Counted from the stretch's first letter, positions 12,461 through 21,883 are shown. The stretch: 64,000 nucleotides of DNA from Paenibacillus sp. JZ16 (GCF_015326965.1 NZ_CP017659.1:2790001-2854000), one strand, 5' to 3'. Numbers and translations are program-made. The notes: a model not told the origin generated them from the letters alone.

Positions 12461-12808
12461 CTAGGGTTGGGCTGGACCATACAGATGCTGAAGACTATCC
12501 GATATAATCTTGTTCACGTCTTCGATGATGACACTCAGACGGCGCTCAGCGTCGAACAAGCGGCGGATGTTCAGGTTCAGGCTCAGCACCTCAAACTGCT
12601 TCTCCATCTTCTCCATTTCGTCCTGTGCCGGCATATCGCCGGACATCATGCGCTGTTGAAGTTCCATCTGGCGCTGTCGGAAGTCATCCAGCATGCGTCT
12701 GCTCTCCGGATCTGCATCCACGAGTTTCATAGCAGAGGTAATTTCTTCCACCTCCTTGCTTTCCTTCATCGCTTTTGCCAAATCATGTGCCTTGTCATAA
12801 ATGTTCAT
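12461..12808 (-). CDS. yheA: YlbF/YmcA family protein (YheA-like)
   Basis: A 115-residue, almost entirely helical protein of the YlbF/YmcA (Com_YlbF) family; MNIYDKAHDLAKAM at the N-terminus and a Met/Gln-rich central helix are characteristic. YlbF and YmcA form part of the RNase Y-associated complex in B. subtilis; YheA is a paralogue of unknown role. The frame can be extended to TTG 12823, but that codon lies within the ribosome binding site GGAGG of ATG 12808. It lies directly downstream of yheB on the same strand and divergent from the YheC/YheD operon, preserving the Bacillus yhe neighbourhood. Confidence 0.85.
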   Translation of the reverse strand: MNIYDKAHDLAKAMKESKEVEEITSAMKLVDADPESRRMLDDFRQRQMELQQRMMSGDMPAQDEMEKMEKQFEVLSLNLNIRRLFDAERRLSVIIEDVNKIISDSLQHLYGPAQP

Positions 12809-12888
12809 TCGTAATTCCTCCAATATATTCGGCTTAAACGCCGTATTTGAATTCGCCTCTTGCCTTAATCCTTACTCCATCAAAATTC

Positions 12889-14055
12889 TTATCTCCACAG
12901 TATGGTCAGCATGGATTGGAACAATCCGATCACTCCGCCAAGCAGCACCCCAAGCCAGGTGATGGCCCTGAATTCGCGGCCGGACACACTCAGGATGATC
13001 TCTTCCAGCCGCTCAATCGGGAACTTCTCCACCTGCTCCTGAACGAGCTGCGGTAAGTTTACAGCCTTCATGGCCGCCGGGATGCTTCGCTCAAGGAAGC
13101 CCAGTCCCTTATCGAGCAGTCCAGGCAGAGCTGCTTCGATGGCAGGCATTCGCGGTCCAATCAGCTCGCCTACGCGAAGAGACTCGATTTGCTGAATCCA
13201 CTTGGACCAAGGAAGCTTGTCATCCAATGTGCGGGAGATCCAAGCGAGGCCCGGCTCACCAGCGGCATGTTCGATGAAATTCCCGAGCGGCATCTCACCG
13301 TAATACGACAGCTTTCCTGAGATAATATCCGTGATGGTCTTGCGGATCTTCTCACCCTCCAGCTGCTGAATCAGCATGGGCGTCAGCTTCTGGACCAGTT
13401 TATCCTCATCCACAAAGATCGAAGCCATCGTCCCCAAAAATCCGCCTGCCTTATCGATGAGTGAAGAAGCCACATCCGATAGCATAAGCTGCCCCTTCGC
13501 GGACAACAGCGTGCTCCTCAGCTCCTTCAGCACAATATCGGCGGCAGCCCCGCTCCAGCCCTGGATCGTTTCCTCGGACCAACCGGGAACAAGCTCCTTC
13601 AGCGGCTTTGCCTCTAATCCGTATCCGTGCCATACTGCTGCGGCACCCCGGGCTGTGAGCTGGCGGGCCGATTGTTCGGCACGGACCTTCAATTGCTCCC
13701 ACTGTTCGGAACTCCATACCTTTAGCGCCAAGTCTTCGAAGCTCAGCTCCGACTGGCTCCATTCCTCCAGCTTCCGATAGAGGCTGTCCTCTATCTTACC
13801 CCGAAACACCGGCTTTCGAATAAGCTCCTGCAAGCCCTCGCTTGTCACCAGGTAATCCGAGACCACACGTCCCAACGACTCGGCTATTTCGTCCTTTCGC
13901 TTTGGAATGAGCCCTGGCGTGAAGGGTACGCGGCGGCCCAGGATAATTTTTTCTTCACGGGGATGAAACAGCATTTTTATTGCAAAGTGGTTCGTGATGC
14001 CGCCAACAAAAGCAGCAACGCACACGTTCACCAAAATAAACAGCCAGTTCTGCAT
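12889..14055 (-). CDS. yheB: DUF445 family membrane protein (YheB-like)
   Basis: A 388-residue protein with one transmembrane segment at each end (LFILVNVCVAAFVGG at about 4-18 and WLGVLLGGVIGLFQSML near the C-terminus) and a long, mainly helical soluble middle. The motif TNHFAIKMLFHPRE followed by PFTPGLIPKRKDEIAESLG is the DUF445 signature. Function is unknown; in B. subtilis it sits in the yheABCD block. AAGGAG lies 8 bases before ATG 14055, so this start is preferred to the GTG at 14064. It is divergent from the first YheC/YheD gene, 138 bases apart. Confidence 0.88.
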   Translation of the reverse strand: MQNWLFILVNVCVAAFVGGITNHFAIKMLFHPREEKIILGRRVPFTPGLIPKRKDEIAESLGRVVSDYLVTSEGLQELIRKPVFRGKIEDSLYRKLEEWSQSELSFEDLALKVWSSEQWEQLKVRAEQSARQLTARGAAAVWHGYGLEAKPLKELVPGWSEETIQGWSGAAADIVLKELRSTLLSAKGQLMLSDVASSLIDKAGGFLGTMASIFVDEDKLVQKLTPMLIQQLEGEKIRKTITDIISGKLSYYGEMPLGNFIEHAAGEPGLAWISRTLDDKLPWSKWIQQIESLRVGELIGPRMPAIEAALPGLLDKGLGFLERSIPAAMKAVNLPQLVQEQVEKFPIERLEEIILSVSGREFRAITWLGVLLGGVIGLFQSMLTILWR

Positions 14056-14192
14056 TTTAAGCACTCCTTTTTCCCGAGCAGTACAATCACCAAGGGATAT
14101 ATGTCCTCATATGATGCATTACATGCAATGATCAGATGAAGTCTTTTGTCTGTTCACTTAAGTATCCAGTTGTTGTCGGAAGGAGATCCACC

Positions 14193-15587
14193 ATGCGCAA
14201 ATCCAAGATCAAATCCAACACCAAATCCAAGATATCGACTCAATTAATCCGCTCAGCCCAGCTTTCGGATAACGATATCAAGCTTGGTGACCGGCTCATC
14301 AGACAGCTCCGTATCCCGACAGATTCAAAGGTACAGCTTGCCTTTGGCTCCTTCAAGCAGGAAGTCCGCGTTATCTCAGGAGGAAAATCGAACTCGCTGG
14401 CCTTAAGCCCTTCGGTATTCAGCCATTCGGGACTTCTTCCTCGTACCGTCATGAATGTCAAATATTATCCAACGGAAAGAACGCTGAAGCTCGGTCCGCT
14501 TATCGGGATCATGGTCAGCCGATATCAACCGGATGAACCTGATAAACCTTTCGGATCAATCTCAGCTTTCTGCCTGGAAATGGTCAACGCGGCTAAAAAA
14601 CAGGGCGCATATGTATATTTTTTCACACCTGACATGATCGGTTCGAACCCGTCGACACTTGAAGCCATTGCTTATGACGCGGGATGGAAAAAGCTCAGCG
14701 TTCCAGCTCCGGACGTCATTAATAACCGGCTGTCTACCCGCAAACTGGAGAATAGTCCTAGCGTACAGCATTTTATGAGAGAAGTAAAATCGCGATTCGG
14801 CACCCAAATCTTTAACGAGAAATTTCTCGATAAATCGGATGTCTTCGAGGCACTCGGGCCTGATGTGAAACTGCAGAAATATTTGCCCGAATCCTATTTG
14901 CTCAGCGGTTATCCGACGCTCAAAAAAATGTGCGCCACTTATCGGACGGTCTTCCTGAAACCGGTGCGGGGTAGTCTGGGGAAAGGGATCATCCGGATAT
15001 CCCGCCAAGAGAACGGCAAATATCAAACGATGACCACCTCTCTTGAAGGAAGCAAGAAGAATACCTACTCCTCACTTCCAAAGCTGTTCAGCAGCTTATC
15101 TGGGAAAATAAAAAAAACGCGTTATCAAATTCAGCAAGGGCTGGATTTGATCCGCATCAACCGGCGAAACGTTGATTTTCGCGCGCTTGTTCATAAAGAC
15201 AAAAACGGCAAGTGGGCAGTGACTTCGGTCGTGGCCCGTATTGCCGGCGGAAACCATTTTGTTTCCAATCTTGCCAGAGGCGGTACGCTATCTTCCGTCA
15301 AGGACGCACTTGCCATGAGCAGTATTCCGTTAAGCTCCAAACAAACAGCCCCCGCCCGAATGAATCAAGCGGCGCTCGATATTGCTCATGGACTGGAGGC
15401 TGCCATTCCCTATCATTTCGGGGAGCTCGGCATTGACTTGGCAATTGATACGGCTGGCCGCATTTGGCTCCTGGAGGTCAACTCCAAGCCGTCCAAAGGT
15501 GAAAATGCACCGCTGAATGCCGACTCCAAAGTAAGACCGTCAGCCGTCCGGCTCGTTCAGTACTGTCAATACTTGACGGGGTTCTAA
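14193..15587 (+). CDS. YheC/YheD family ATP-grasp spore coat-associated protein, long form 1
   Basis: A 464-residue member of the YheC/YheD family, associated with the endospore coat in Bacillus. It has a Lys/Ser-rich basic start, an extra N-terminal beta-rich domain (about 20-100) as in long YheD, and the conserved linker motif PDVINNR. The C-terminal ATP-grasp fold shows VFLKPVRGSLGKGI (ATP-binding Lys and Gly-rich loop), VDFRALVHKD and the Mg-binding ending LLEVNSKPS. The substrate is unknown; ATP-grasp enzymes join a carboxylate to an amine, thiol or similar group. ATG 14193 is preceded by GGAAGGAG; the frame is open to 14136. First gene of a six-gene operon. Confidence 0.9.
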   Translation: MRKSKIKSNTKSKISTQLIRSAQLSDNDIKLGDRLIRQLRIPTDSKVQLAFGSFKQEVRVISGGKSNSLALSPSVFSHSGLLPRTVMNVKYYPTERTLKLGPLIGIMVSRYQPDEPDKPFGSISAFCLEMVNAAKKQGAYVYFFTPDMIGSNPSTLEAIAYDAGWKKLSVPAPDVINNRLSTRKLENSPSVQHFMREVKSRFGTQIFNEKFLDKSDVFEALGPDVKLQKYLPESYLLSGYPTLKKMCATYRTVFLKPVRGSLGKGIIRISRQENGKYQTMTTSLEGSKKNTYSSLPKLFSSLSGKIKKTRYQIQQGLDLIRINRRNVDFRALVHKDKNGKWAVTSVVARIAGGNHFVSNLARGGTLSSVKDALAMSSIPLSSKQTAPARMNQAALDIAHGLEAAIPYHFGELGIDLAIDTAGRIWLLEVNSKPSKGENAPLNADSKVRPSAVRLVQYCQYLTGF

Positions 15588-15601
15588 AAAAGGAGAACAT
15601 T

Positions 15602-16738
15602 ATGTCGTCAAACAAGATAGGCACCCTGGGTGTCATGGTATGCCGCAAACCGGGCTTCCCTCCCTTCGCAGAGAAGGAATTCCTCCGTGAACTTAGCTCG
15701 AAGGCCAAGGGACTCGGCATGCAGGTATTTGTTTTTTGTCCGGATGATGCCTCTCCTGCTTCTGGTGTTGAAAGCTCCATAGACAGGATACAAGGATATC
15801 AATTCAATCCTGGAAAAGGCTGGAGTTTCGGCACCTTTCCTCCTCCAGACGTCATCTATGACCGATGTCTGCACCGAAACGGTGAGGAAACGGCTGCCGC
15901 CGGTGCGTATCTGAACCGAATGCTGCAGCAGGGCGTAAGACTGTGGGCACGCGGTCTGCCCGGCAAGCAGAAAGTGCATCAACTATTAAAGCGCTCCTCC
16001 GCCTTAAGGCCATATCTGCCGGCAACCTTAAGTTATACCGGAGCGGAATCACTGAGCAGGGCCCTGCTGGCTTTTGGCAGCGGACTTTTCATGAAGCCTA
16101 GCGGAGGCTCTCAGGGTCGTCATACTTTGTACCTCGCTTTGACAGATCAACAGCGTGTCAGACTGCAAGGAAGGGACCGGAGCAATCGCATGTTCCAGCA
16201 GACTATTCCCGCACAAGAGATGAACGAATGGGTGAGTCGATTTACCGGTCGACGCCGGTTTATCATTCAACCCTATCTGGAGCTTCATAACCGTAACGGA
16301 GATCCGTTTGATATTCGGTCATTGGTTCAAAAGAATGACCGCGGCAGATGGTCCATCACAGGAATCGCTGCACGGCAAGGCGTAAGCCAAGGACTGACCT
16401 CGAACCTTCACGGGGGAGGCACCGCATTTCCGGCCCTTCCCTATCTAACGGCCGATTTCGGAGAAGAAAAGGCCATGAAGATCATTCAGACCATCCGAGA
16501 TCTGTCCGCTCAGCTTCCATCTCTGCTCGAAGAAGGATTCGGCCGACTTGGCGAGCTGGGAATCGATTTTGGCGTGGATACAAAGGGACGGGTCTGGATC
16601 CTGGAGGTTAATTCCAAACCGGGCCGCCGCGCATTTACACTAACGGGAGATGGTCACGCAGCCCGGCTGTCCGTCGAACATCCGATTCAATACGCCCGTT
16701 ATTTATTGCTTCGACAACTTAGGAGGGTAAATACATGA
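15602..16738 (+). CDS. YheC/YheD family ATP-grasp protein, short form 1
   Basis: 378 residues, without the N-terminal beta domain of its upstream neighbour; it begins almost directly with the pre-grasp region GTLGVMVCRKP. Shared motifs are PDVIYDRC, the ATP-binding segment LFMKPSGGSQGR, FDIRSLVQKN, NLHGGG and the metal-binding WILEVNSKPG. It is closer to the last gene of the operon (common DRC and NLHGGG motifs) than to the other three. AAAAAGGAG precedes the ATG and only 14 bases separate it from the gene before; the next gene overlaps it by 4 bases. The reaction is unknown. Confidence 0.9.
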   Translation: MSSNKIGTLGVMVCRKPGFPPFAEKEFLRELSSKAKGLGMQVFVFCPDDASPASGVESSIDRIQGYQFNPGKGWSFGTFPPPDVIYDRCLHRNGEETAAAGAYLNRMLQQGVRLWARGLPGKQKVHQLLKRSSALRPYLPATLSYTGAESLSRALLAFGSGLFMKPSGGSQGRHTLYLALTDQQRVRLQGRDRSNRMFQQTIPAQEMNEWVSRFTGRRRFIIQPYLELHNRNGDPFDIRSLVQKNDRGRWSITGIAARQGVSQGLTSNLHGGGTAFPALPYLTADFGEEKAMKIIQTIRDLSAQLPSLLEEGFGRLGELGIDFGVDTKGRVWILEVNSKPGRRAFTLTGDGHAARLSVEHPIQYARYLLLRQLRRVNT

Positions 16739-18108
16739 GTTTGAATTTCGGAAATATTCATTTCTCGCAGCAGCCCGAAAAAGTCGTCTTTTTATCCGGT
16801 TCGCTTTTAAAGAGCCTGGGGCTATCAAGCAGGAAATCGATTAAGCTACGCATCGGGACCAACACGGTGTCCGCTGCTGTAAAACCGATCGATCGATCGG
16901 GGAAACACATCTATTTAAGCAACGGTGTCCGCAACGGTATCCACGTTCCCAGACAGGGCCCTGTCTATATCCATTCCCCCCGTGAAGGAGAAATCGAGCT
17001 GGGGCCCGTGGTTGGGGTTCTCTCCGACGGACCGCATAATCCATCCAGCCCCTTTGGAGCCCGAACCTCGTATATTCGTCAGCTTCTTCGTGAGGGCAAC
17101 AAAAAAATGTTCGTTTATGCCTTTGCCCCCCGGGATATCAACTGGCAGCGCGAAACGGTGCATGCCTATATGCTCGGTTCCGGCGGTGGTTTTGTCCGCA
17201 AAACCGTTCCGCTCCCTAATGTCGTCTATAATCGCCTGCCTAGCCGAAAAACCGACTTCTCCCCTTTTACCAATCAACTGAGAGATCGGTTTCTGAAGCG
17301 CAACATTAAATTTTTCAACTGGGCCTTCTTCAATAAATCCGATGTGTACTCCCAGCTGGACGGCGACGTGCAGGCAGGCAAATATTTGCCGGAAACGCAT
17401 AACAATCCTAGTCCCGAGCGGATTAAGGATATGATGGAGCGCCATAACTTTGTATATTATAAGCCCTCAGCCGGAAGCTTAGGCCTCGGGATTTACCGGT
17501 TAACCTATCTTCCCAAAAAAGGATACTTTGCGCGATATCACGGAAACGGGGGTAACACCCTTCTCAAGTTCCCAAGCTTTAACAGTCTGATGCGTATGCT
17601 ACAGGCCAAGCATGGCTCCAAGCTGCGTAACTATGTTATCCAGCAAGGAATCCGCCTCATTGAAATCGATGGCTGCCCTATCGACTTCAGATTTCATATG
17701 CATAAGAACAGCAAAAACCGGTGGTCCGTGGTTGGTATCGGCGCCAAAAAAGCCGGTCGGGGCAGCGTCACAACGCATATCAAGAACGGGGGCTCCTTGA
17801 TGACGCCGGAGCAGGCGCTCAGCCGGGCCTTCGGCTCCAAAGCTCGGGATGTGCTGGAGCGTGCCAAGGACGCCGCCATCGCGATGTCGGAGGCCATCGA
17901 GAATCATCATCCGCATCTGTTAGGAGAAATCGGGTTCGATATAGGAATAGATGATAACGAGAGGATATGGATGTTTGAAGCGAATTCGAAGCCGGGCCGA
18001 TCGATATTCAACCACCCTTCTCTTAAAGGGGAAGGAAAAGCATCGGTGGAGCATATATTTGAACACAGTATGTATCTCAGCGGCTTCCACAGGGGGAATG
18101 ACTCGTGA
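16735..18108 (+). CDS. YheC/YheD family ATP-grasp protein, long form 2
   Basis: 457 residues with the same layout as the first gene of the operon: an N-terminal beta-rich domain (about 1-95, with IKLRIGTNTVSAAV and IHSPREGEIELGPVVG), then PNVVYNR, the ATP-grasp Lys and loop YYKPSAGSLGLGI, IDFRFHMHKN, THIKNGGS, and the ending WMFEANSKPG. In this copy LEVN is FEAN, but the Glu and Asn ligands are kept. TTAGGAGGG precedes the ATG, which overlaps the previous stop as ATGA. Probably a coat-associated ligase-like protein by family; the substrate is unknown. Confidence 0.9.
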   Translation: MSLNFGNIHFSQQPEKVVFLSGSLLKSLGLSSRKSIKLRIGTNTVSAAVKPIDRSGKHIYLSNGVRNGIHVPRQGPVYIHSPREGEIELGPVVGVLSDGPHNPSSPFGARTSYIRQLLREGNKKMFVYAFAPRDINWQRETVHAYMLGSGGGFVRKTVPLPNVVYNRLPSRKTDFSPFTNQLRDRFLKRNIKFFNWAFFNKSDVYSQLDGDVQAGKYLPETHNNPSPERIKDMMERHNFVYYKPSAGSLGLGIYRLTYLPKKGYFARYHGNGGNTLLKFPSFNSLMRMLQAKHGSKLRNYVIQQGIRLIEIDGCPIDFRFHMHKNSKNRWSVVGIGAKKAGRGSVTTHIKNGGSLMTPEQALSRAFGSKARDVLERAKDAAIAMSEAIENHHPHLLGEIGFDIGIDDNERIWMFEANSKPGRSIFNHPSLKGEGKASVEHIFEHSMYLSGFHRGNDS

Positions 18109-19211
18109 ATAACCGAGTGGAGAGTGATGGAAGACCGGTTGTAGCCATCCTGACCATGCACGACTCGCATACGATGTTCAGAGGCAACCGGCAAAACTTT
18201 CAGGAAATCATCAAAACGGGAAAGGATATGGGCTTTATCGTCTATGTGGTCACCGTACGTGATCTGAAGCTTGATACGGGTACTGTCAAAGGCTATATCC
18301 TGAACAGCGACCATTCCTGGGAGCAGAGGCTATGCCCTCTGCCCCAGGTTATATATAACCGGATCCCTTACCGAGAGGATGAAGCCCTTCCCTGGGTCCG
18401 ACGCAAAATCAAGGAATGCCAAAAACATCCCCATATCGATATCTATAACCCACACTTTTTCAATAAGTGGCGTCTCTTTGCTTGGCTGAACAAATCACGG
18501 TTAACCAAAAAGTGGGCACCCTTGACAAAGCGATTGAAGGGTTACCCTACTTTATATGAAATGATCAAGCGGAAGCCCTACCTGTATCTTAAACCAGAGG
18601 ACGGCAAGGCCGGGCAAGGAATCATGAGGGTGCGGTATCAGAAAAACAAATCGCTCCCCTACCGCATACAGATACAGAACAACAAAAACAGCACCACCTA
18701 CAAAGCAGCCTCCTTAGAGCGGCTTTGGAACCGTGTTTATCAGGAGACTAAAGGAAGCTCATACCTGATCCAGCAAGGAATCGAGCTGGCCCAGGTCCAC
18801 GGTCGCGCCTTCGACCTCCGCATACTTGTGCAAAAGAACGAGTACGGCTCCTGGGCAGTTACAGGCATTGGAGCTCGAATGGCAGGCGCCAAAAGCATCA
18901 CCACACATGTTCCTCGCGGAGGAACGATTGAGGATCCGGAGAAGCTGCTGCCGATCGTGTTCGGTCAGGAACGGTCCGACGCCATCCTTAGCGAAGTTAA
19001 AAAAGCAGCCGTGCATATGGCACGGCAGATTGAGAAGAGCTCTGGTCAGATCCATGGCGAAATGTCCATGGACCTCGGAATTGATAGCGAAGGCGTTCTC
19101 TGGTTCTTCGAAGCCAATTCAAGACCCATGAAATTTGACGAACCCGCGATCCGGAAAAAGTCACTGGAGCGGATTTTTCAATATTCCGAATACCTGATCA
19201 ATCAAAGGTAG
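18105..19211 (+). CDS. YheC/YheD family ATP-grasp protein, short form 2
   Basis: 368 residues, short form. Motifs: PQVIYNR, YLKPEDGKAGQGI (ATP-binding Lys and loop), FDLRILVQKN, THVPRGGT and WFFEANSRP at the C-terminus. Asn-Ser-Arg-Pro replaces the usual NSKP, a conservative change. It starts at GTG 18105, overlapping the preceding stop as GTGA, with a purine-rich AGGGGGAA upstream. A 53-base gap, the largest in the operon, separates it from the GNAT gene. Confidence 0.88.
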   Translation: MNNRVESDGRPVVAILTMHDSHTMFRGNRQNFQEIIKTGKDMGFIVYVVTVRDLKLDTGTVKGYILNSDHSWEQRLCPLPQVIYNRIPYREDEALPWVRRKIKECQKHPHIDIYNPHFFNKWRLFAWLNKSRLTKKWAPLTKRLKGYPTLYEMIKRKPYLYLKPEDGKAGQGIMRVRYQKNKSLPYRIQIQNNKNSTTYKAASLERLWNRVYQETKGSSYLIQQGIELAQVHGRAFDLRILVQKNEYGSWAVTGIGARMAGAKSITTHVPRGGTIEDPEKLLPIVFGQERSDAILSEVKKAAVHMARQIEKSSGQIHGEMSMDLGIDSEGVLWFFEANSRPMKFDEPAIRKKSLERIFQYSEYLINQR

Positions 19212-19264
19212 GCCCTGCATCAGCCAGAGCAACGGTTAAGAAAGACATGAAAGGAGGGGATCGT

Positions 19265-19804
19265 GTGGAAATCTCATGTCTAGCTCTCTCAAGCCCGGAA
19301 GAATGGCCGCATGCCAGACAGCAGTGCAGCGAATTCTTCCGGCGGTACAGCAACAAACGCCTAACCCGCGAAGGTTACCAGCGCCTGGCCTTGCTATCCT
19401 ATGACGAGCTGCTGCAGCCCGGTACCTCGATCATGGCCGCTACGGTTCGAAGCGATGTCGGCCGCATACCTGTGGGGATGTGCTTTGCGGCGGATTATGG
19501 GGAAGGTGCCTGCATGGTTGCTGTACACCCTCTATACCGCAACCGGCATATCGGTTCTTCCCTGATCCGCTCACAATTATCCAAATTCGGGCGGCTGCGA
19601 TGCAAAGTAGCCGCCGATCATTCGGCAAGTTTGCAAATGTGCTTTCATGCAGGGCTACAGGCCATAGCGCTTGAGCAAGGTCCGACGGGCAAACCTACGC
19701 TCGTTATGAGCGGAACCCTTCCCCTGCACCCATTCCACAGTTCTTCAGCATCTCGTGCTGACTCTGTTCAAGAAGGTGAACTTCTGTGTCAAAACCCGTC
19801 TTAG
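19265..19804 (+). CDS. GNAT family N-acetyltransferase inside the YheC/YheD operon
   Basis: About 179 residues. The acetyl-CoA-binding motif A is visible as MVAVHPLYRNRHIGSSLI (beta4, then the R-x-x-x-I-G loop), followed by a helix and a C-terminal strand region. It therefore probably transfers an acyl group from acyl-CoA to an amine. AGGAGGGG lies 5 bases before GTG 19265; an ATG at 19247 in the same frame overlaps this site and is less likely. The 3' end overlaps the next ATP-grasp gene by 19 bases, so it is an integral part of the operon. Substrate unknown. The first half is poorly conserved and could carry a separate function. Confidence 0.78.
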   Translation: MEISCLALSSPEEWPHARQQCSEFFRRYSNKRLTREGYQRLALLSYDELLQPGTSIMAATVRSDVGRIPVGMCFAADYGEGACMVAVHPLYRNRHIGSSLIRSQLSKFGRLRCKVAADHSASLQMCFHAGLQAIALEQGPTGKPTLVMSGTLPLHPFHSSSASRADSVQEGELLCQNPS

Positions 19805-20901
19805 GTATTATGACGTTATACTTGGATGAACGGAAAACGCTGGAGGAGCGGCATATCTACGAGCATATGATCAGGGAAGGAAAAGCGATGGGCCTTGACG
19901 TTTACGTCTTCACCCCCGCTGACGTTAACAGTGCGCAAGGCCTGATCAACGCCATGGAATACGATCCGGATCGCCGGAGATGGGGCCGCAGATGGCGCTC
20001 GTTTCCCAATATGATCTTTGATCGCTGCCGCATTCAAAAGAGCCCTCGCTTTCAACAGCTGCTGCGCTTTCGTTCACGCTATCGGCATTTACTGTTTCTG
20101 AACAGACCTTTACGCAACAAATGGACGATTCATCAAGTATTATCCACCAAGAAACGCTTCCGTCCCCATCTGCCGGATACTCGGATCGTAACCAGCACAA
20201 GCGACATCCACCGGATGCTCAACGTTCATCCTACCGTCTATTTTAAACCGATAAACGGAACGGGCGGACGCGGAATTCTGCGGATTACGAAGGTACCTGG
20301 TGTTGCGGGCACGTATGAAATCCGGGGACGCAATTCCAACCGGAGCATCATCAGACCGAAGCGAATGCCTTCAGGCCATTTGGCGCAATATCTGTCGGGC
20401 TGGGGCAATAGAGATCGATATTTGGTTCAAGAGGGGATCCAGCTGGAGCTGCCGGATGGAAGAGTGCATGATTACCGGATGCTCGTACAGAAAAATGGAT
20501 CCGGTCAATGGCAGGTGACCGGCTGCGTGGGACGCGTCGGAGCGCCGAAAAGCGTGACCTCCAACCTGCATGGCGGCGGGCGTGCGACCATGATGGAAGA
20601 ATTGTTAAGCAAATGGATCGCAGATCCGGCAAAGCGCGCCAGCATCCGCGAGGAAGCCGACTCCCTCGGTGTGGATGTGGCCCAATTTCTTGACGGACAG
20701 TATGGAGGCTTGTGCGAGATTGCCCTGGATCTGGCCGTGGATAAAACCGGAAGAGTTCTTCTTCTCGAGGTGAATCCGAAGCCATCAAGGGAAGTCTTCT
20801 CTCAAATCGGCGATATGGCTGCATACCGTGAATCGATGGTAAGGCCTTTAGAATATGCACTGTGGGTGTACAGCCAGAAAAAATCCGCGAAAAATGCTTA
20901 A
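19786..20901 (+). CDS. YheC/YheD family ATP-grasp protein, short form 3
   Basis: 371 residues, short form, last gene of the operon. Motifs: PNMIFDRC, YFKPINGTGGRGI, HDYRMLVQKN, NLHGGGRA and LLLEVNPKPS. The GTG start at 19786 has AAGGTG about 7 bases upstream and lies within the end of the GNAT gene, giving translational coupling. It is nearest to short form 1 by its DRC and NLHGGG motifs, which suggests one YheC-like lineage on both sides of the operon. A strong hairpin follows the stop. Confidence 0.88.
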   Translation: MSKPVLGIMTLYLDERKTLEERHIYEHMIREGKAMGLDVYVFTPADVNSAQGLINAMEYDPDRRRWGRRWRSFPNMIFDRCRIQKSPRFQQLLRFRSRYRHLLFLNRPLRNKWTIHQVLSTKKRFRPHLPDTRIVTSTSDIHRMLNVHPTVYFKPINGTGGRGILRITKVPGVAGTYEIRGRNSNRSIIRPKRMPSGHLAQYLSGWGNRDRYLVQEGIQLELPDGRVHDYRMLVQKNGSGQWQVTGCVGRVGAPKSVTSNLHGGGRATMMEELLSKWIADPAKRASIREEADSLGVDVAQFLDGQYGGLCEIALDLAVDKTGRVLLLEVNPKPSREVFSQIGDMAAYRESMVRPLEYALWVYSQKKSAKNA

Positions 20902-20945
20902 GTTAATTCGTAGAAAACCGTAATTAAAGAATCCAAAAAACGCGC

Positions 20946-20993
20946 AAAGGCTGTTTCCAAGAGGGTTGCTTGCTACCCTTGGAAACAGCCTTT
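20946..20993. terminator. Hairpin terminator between the YheC/YheD operon and the HAD gene
   Basis: A perfect 15-bp stem (AAAGGCTGTTTCCAA / TTGGAAACAGCCTTT) whose loop holds a further AGGGT/ACCCT pair. The T-run is better on the minus strand (GCGCGTTTTTT), so it may serve both convergent units. Confidence 0.75.
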
Positions 20994-21008
20994 GTGACTC
21001 CTATCTAT

Positions 21009-21695
21009 CTATTCGGCTAGATCGTGAAGCCTCAGCAGGTGTGAAAAAGAATGAATAACGACATCTGATCCCTTAAGCTCCTGCTCCCCGCCAAAGCCTG
21101 CATAGCGGCAGCCAATGACGGTTTGTCCGTTCTCTTTGCCCGCCTCCACATCCGATGACCGGTCCCCTACCATCCAGGCGTCCCGGATATCGTGTTCATC
21201 CAGCAGCAGCCTAACCAAATCCACCTTGGAAGCCGTTCCATGCTCTCCGGCACTGTAGACTCCTTCAAAGAGCGACATGATCCCTCTCGCTTCAGCTATG
21301 CCTTTCACATAATGCTCCAGGCCGTTGCTGGCAACAAACAATCGGACGCCCCGACGATGAAGCTCCTCCAGCGTCTCCTTCACCTCAGGATACAATACGG
21401 CTGCTTCATTGCTTAAGCCTTCGAGCTCAAGCTGCAGCAGCAGCTCGTCTGCACGTCGATGGGCTGCCGGCGTTCCATTCGGTATGACAATCTTCCAAAT
21501 GTCTTCGAGCAGCATTCCCAGACATCCAAGCATGAGCTCCTCATCCGGCGTTTCTCCTTCATAGTGCCCCTCTTCACGCAAAATGTCGAACAATTTGTGA
21601 TAGGCGGGCAGCAGCAGGGTCTCCGTCTGAAACAGCGTTCCATCCATGTCAAATATCATCGCTTCCGGCTTGATCAACGTTGCTGTATTTTCCAA
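21009..21695 (-). CDS. HAD family hydrolase
   Basis: A 228-residue haloacid dehalogenase-like phosphatase. Motif I is IFDMDGTLF with both catalytic Asp residues, motif II is the Ser of LFVASNG, motif III the Lys of ASKVDL, and motif IV MVGDRSSDVEA. A helical cap lies between motifs I and II (about 25-90), typical of subclass I enzymes acting on small phosphomonoesters. The specific substrate is not evident. Translation starts at TTG 21695 with GAAGGGAAGG upstream. The gene converges on the YheC/YheD operon. Confidence 0.85.
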   Translation of the reverse strand: MENTATLIKPEAMIFDMDGTLFQTETLLLPAYHKLFDILREEGHYEGETPDEELMLGCLGMLLEDIWKIVIPNGTPAAHRRADELLLQLELEGLSNEAAVLYPEVKETLEELHRRGVRLFVASNGLEHYVKGIAEARGIMSLFEGVYSAGEHGTASKVDLVRLLLDEHDIRDAWMVGDRSSDVEAGKENGQTVIGCRYAGFGGEQELKGSDVVIHSFSHLLRLHDLAE

Positions 21696-21883
21696 TTTGG
21701 TCCTTCCCTTCGCTCCATATAATCTGATTCTAGTCTAATCTTTCCTCATCATATAGGAACCATATCACATCTGCAAACCCCAATTCCTCATTACTTTTGA
21801 TCTTCTGTACATAAAATATGCATAACCGAGGGAGCTTTATCGTTGTTATACATATAACGCGTACTAACGAGAGGAGGATTTAC

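Noticed and set aside
14080..14192. Sporulation sigma factor promoter before the YheC/YheD operon
   Set aside because: A CATGCAAT element resembles a sigma-E -10, but no matching -35 lies at the right distance.
21818..21883. Longer start for the 92-residue protein
   Set aside because: No ribosome binding site at 21818, whereas GAGAGGAGG stands before ATG 21884.
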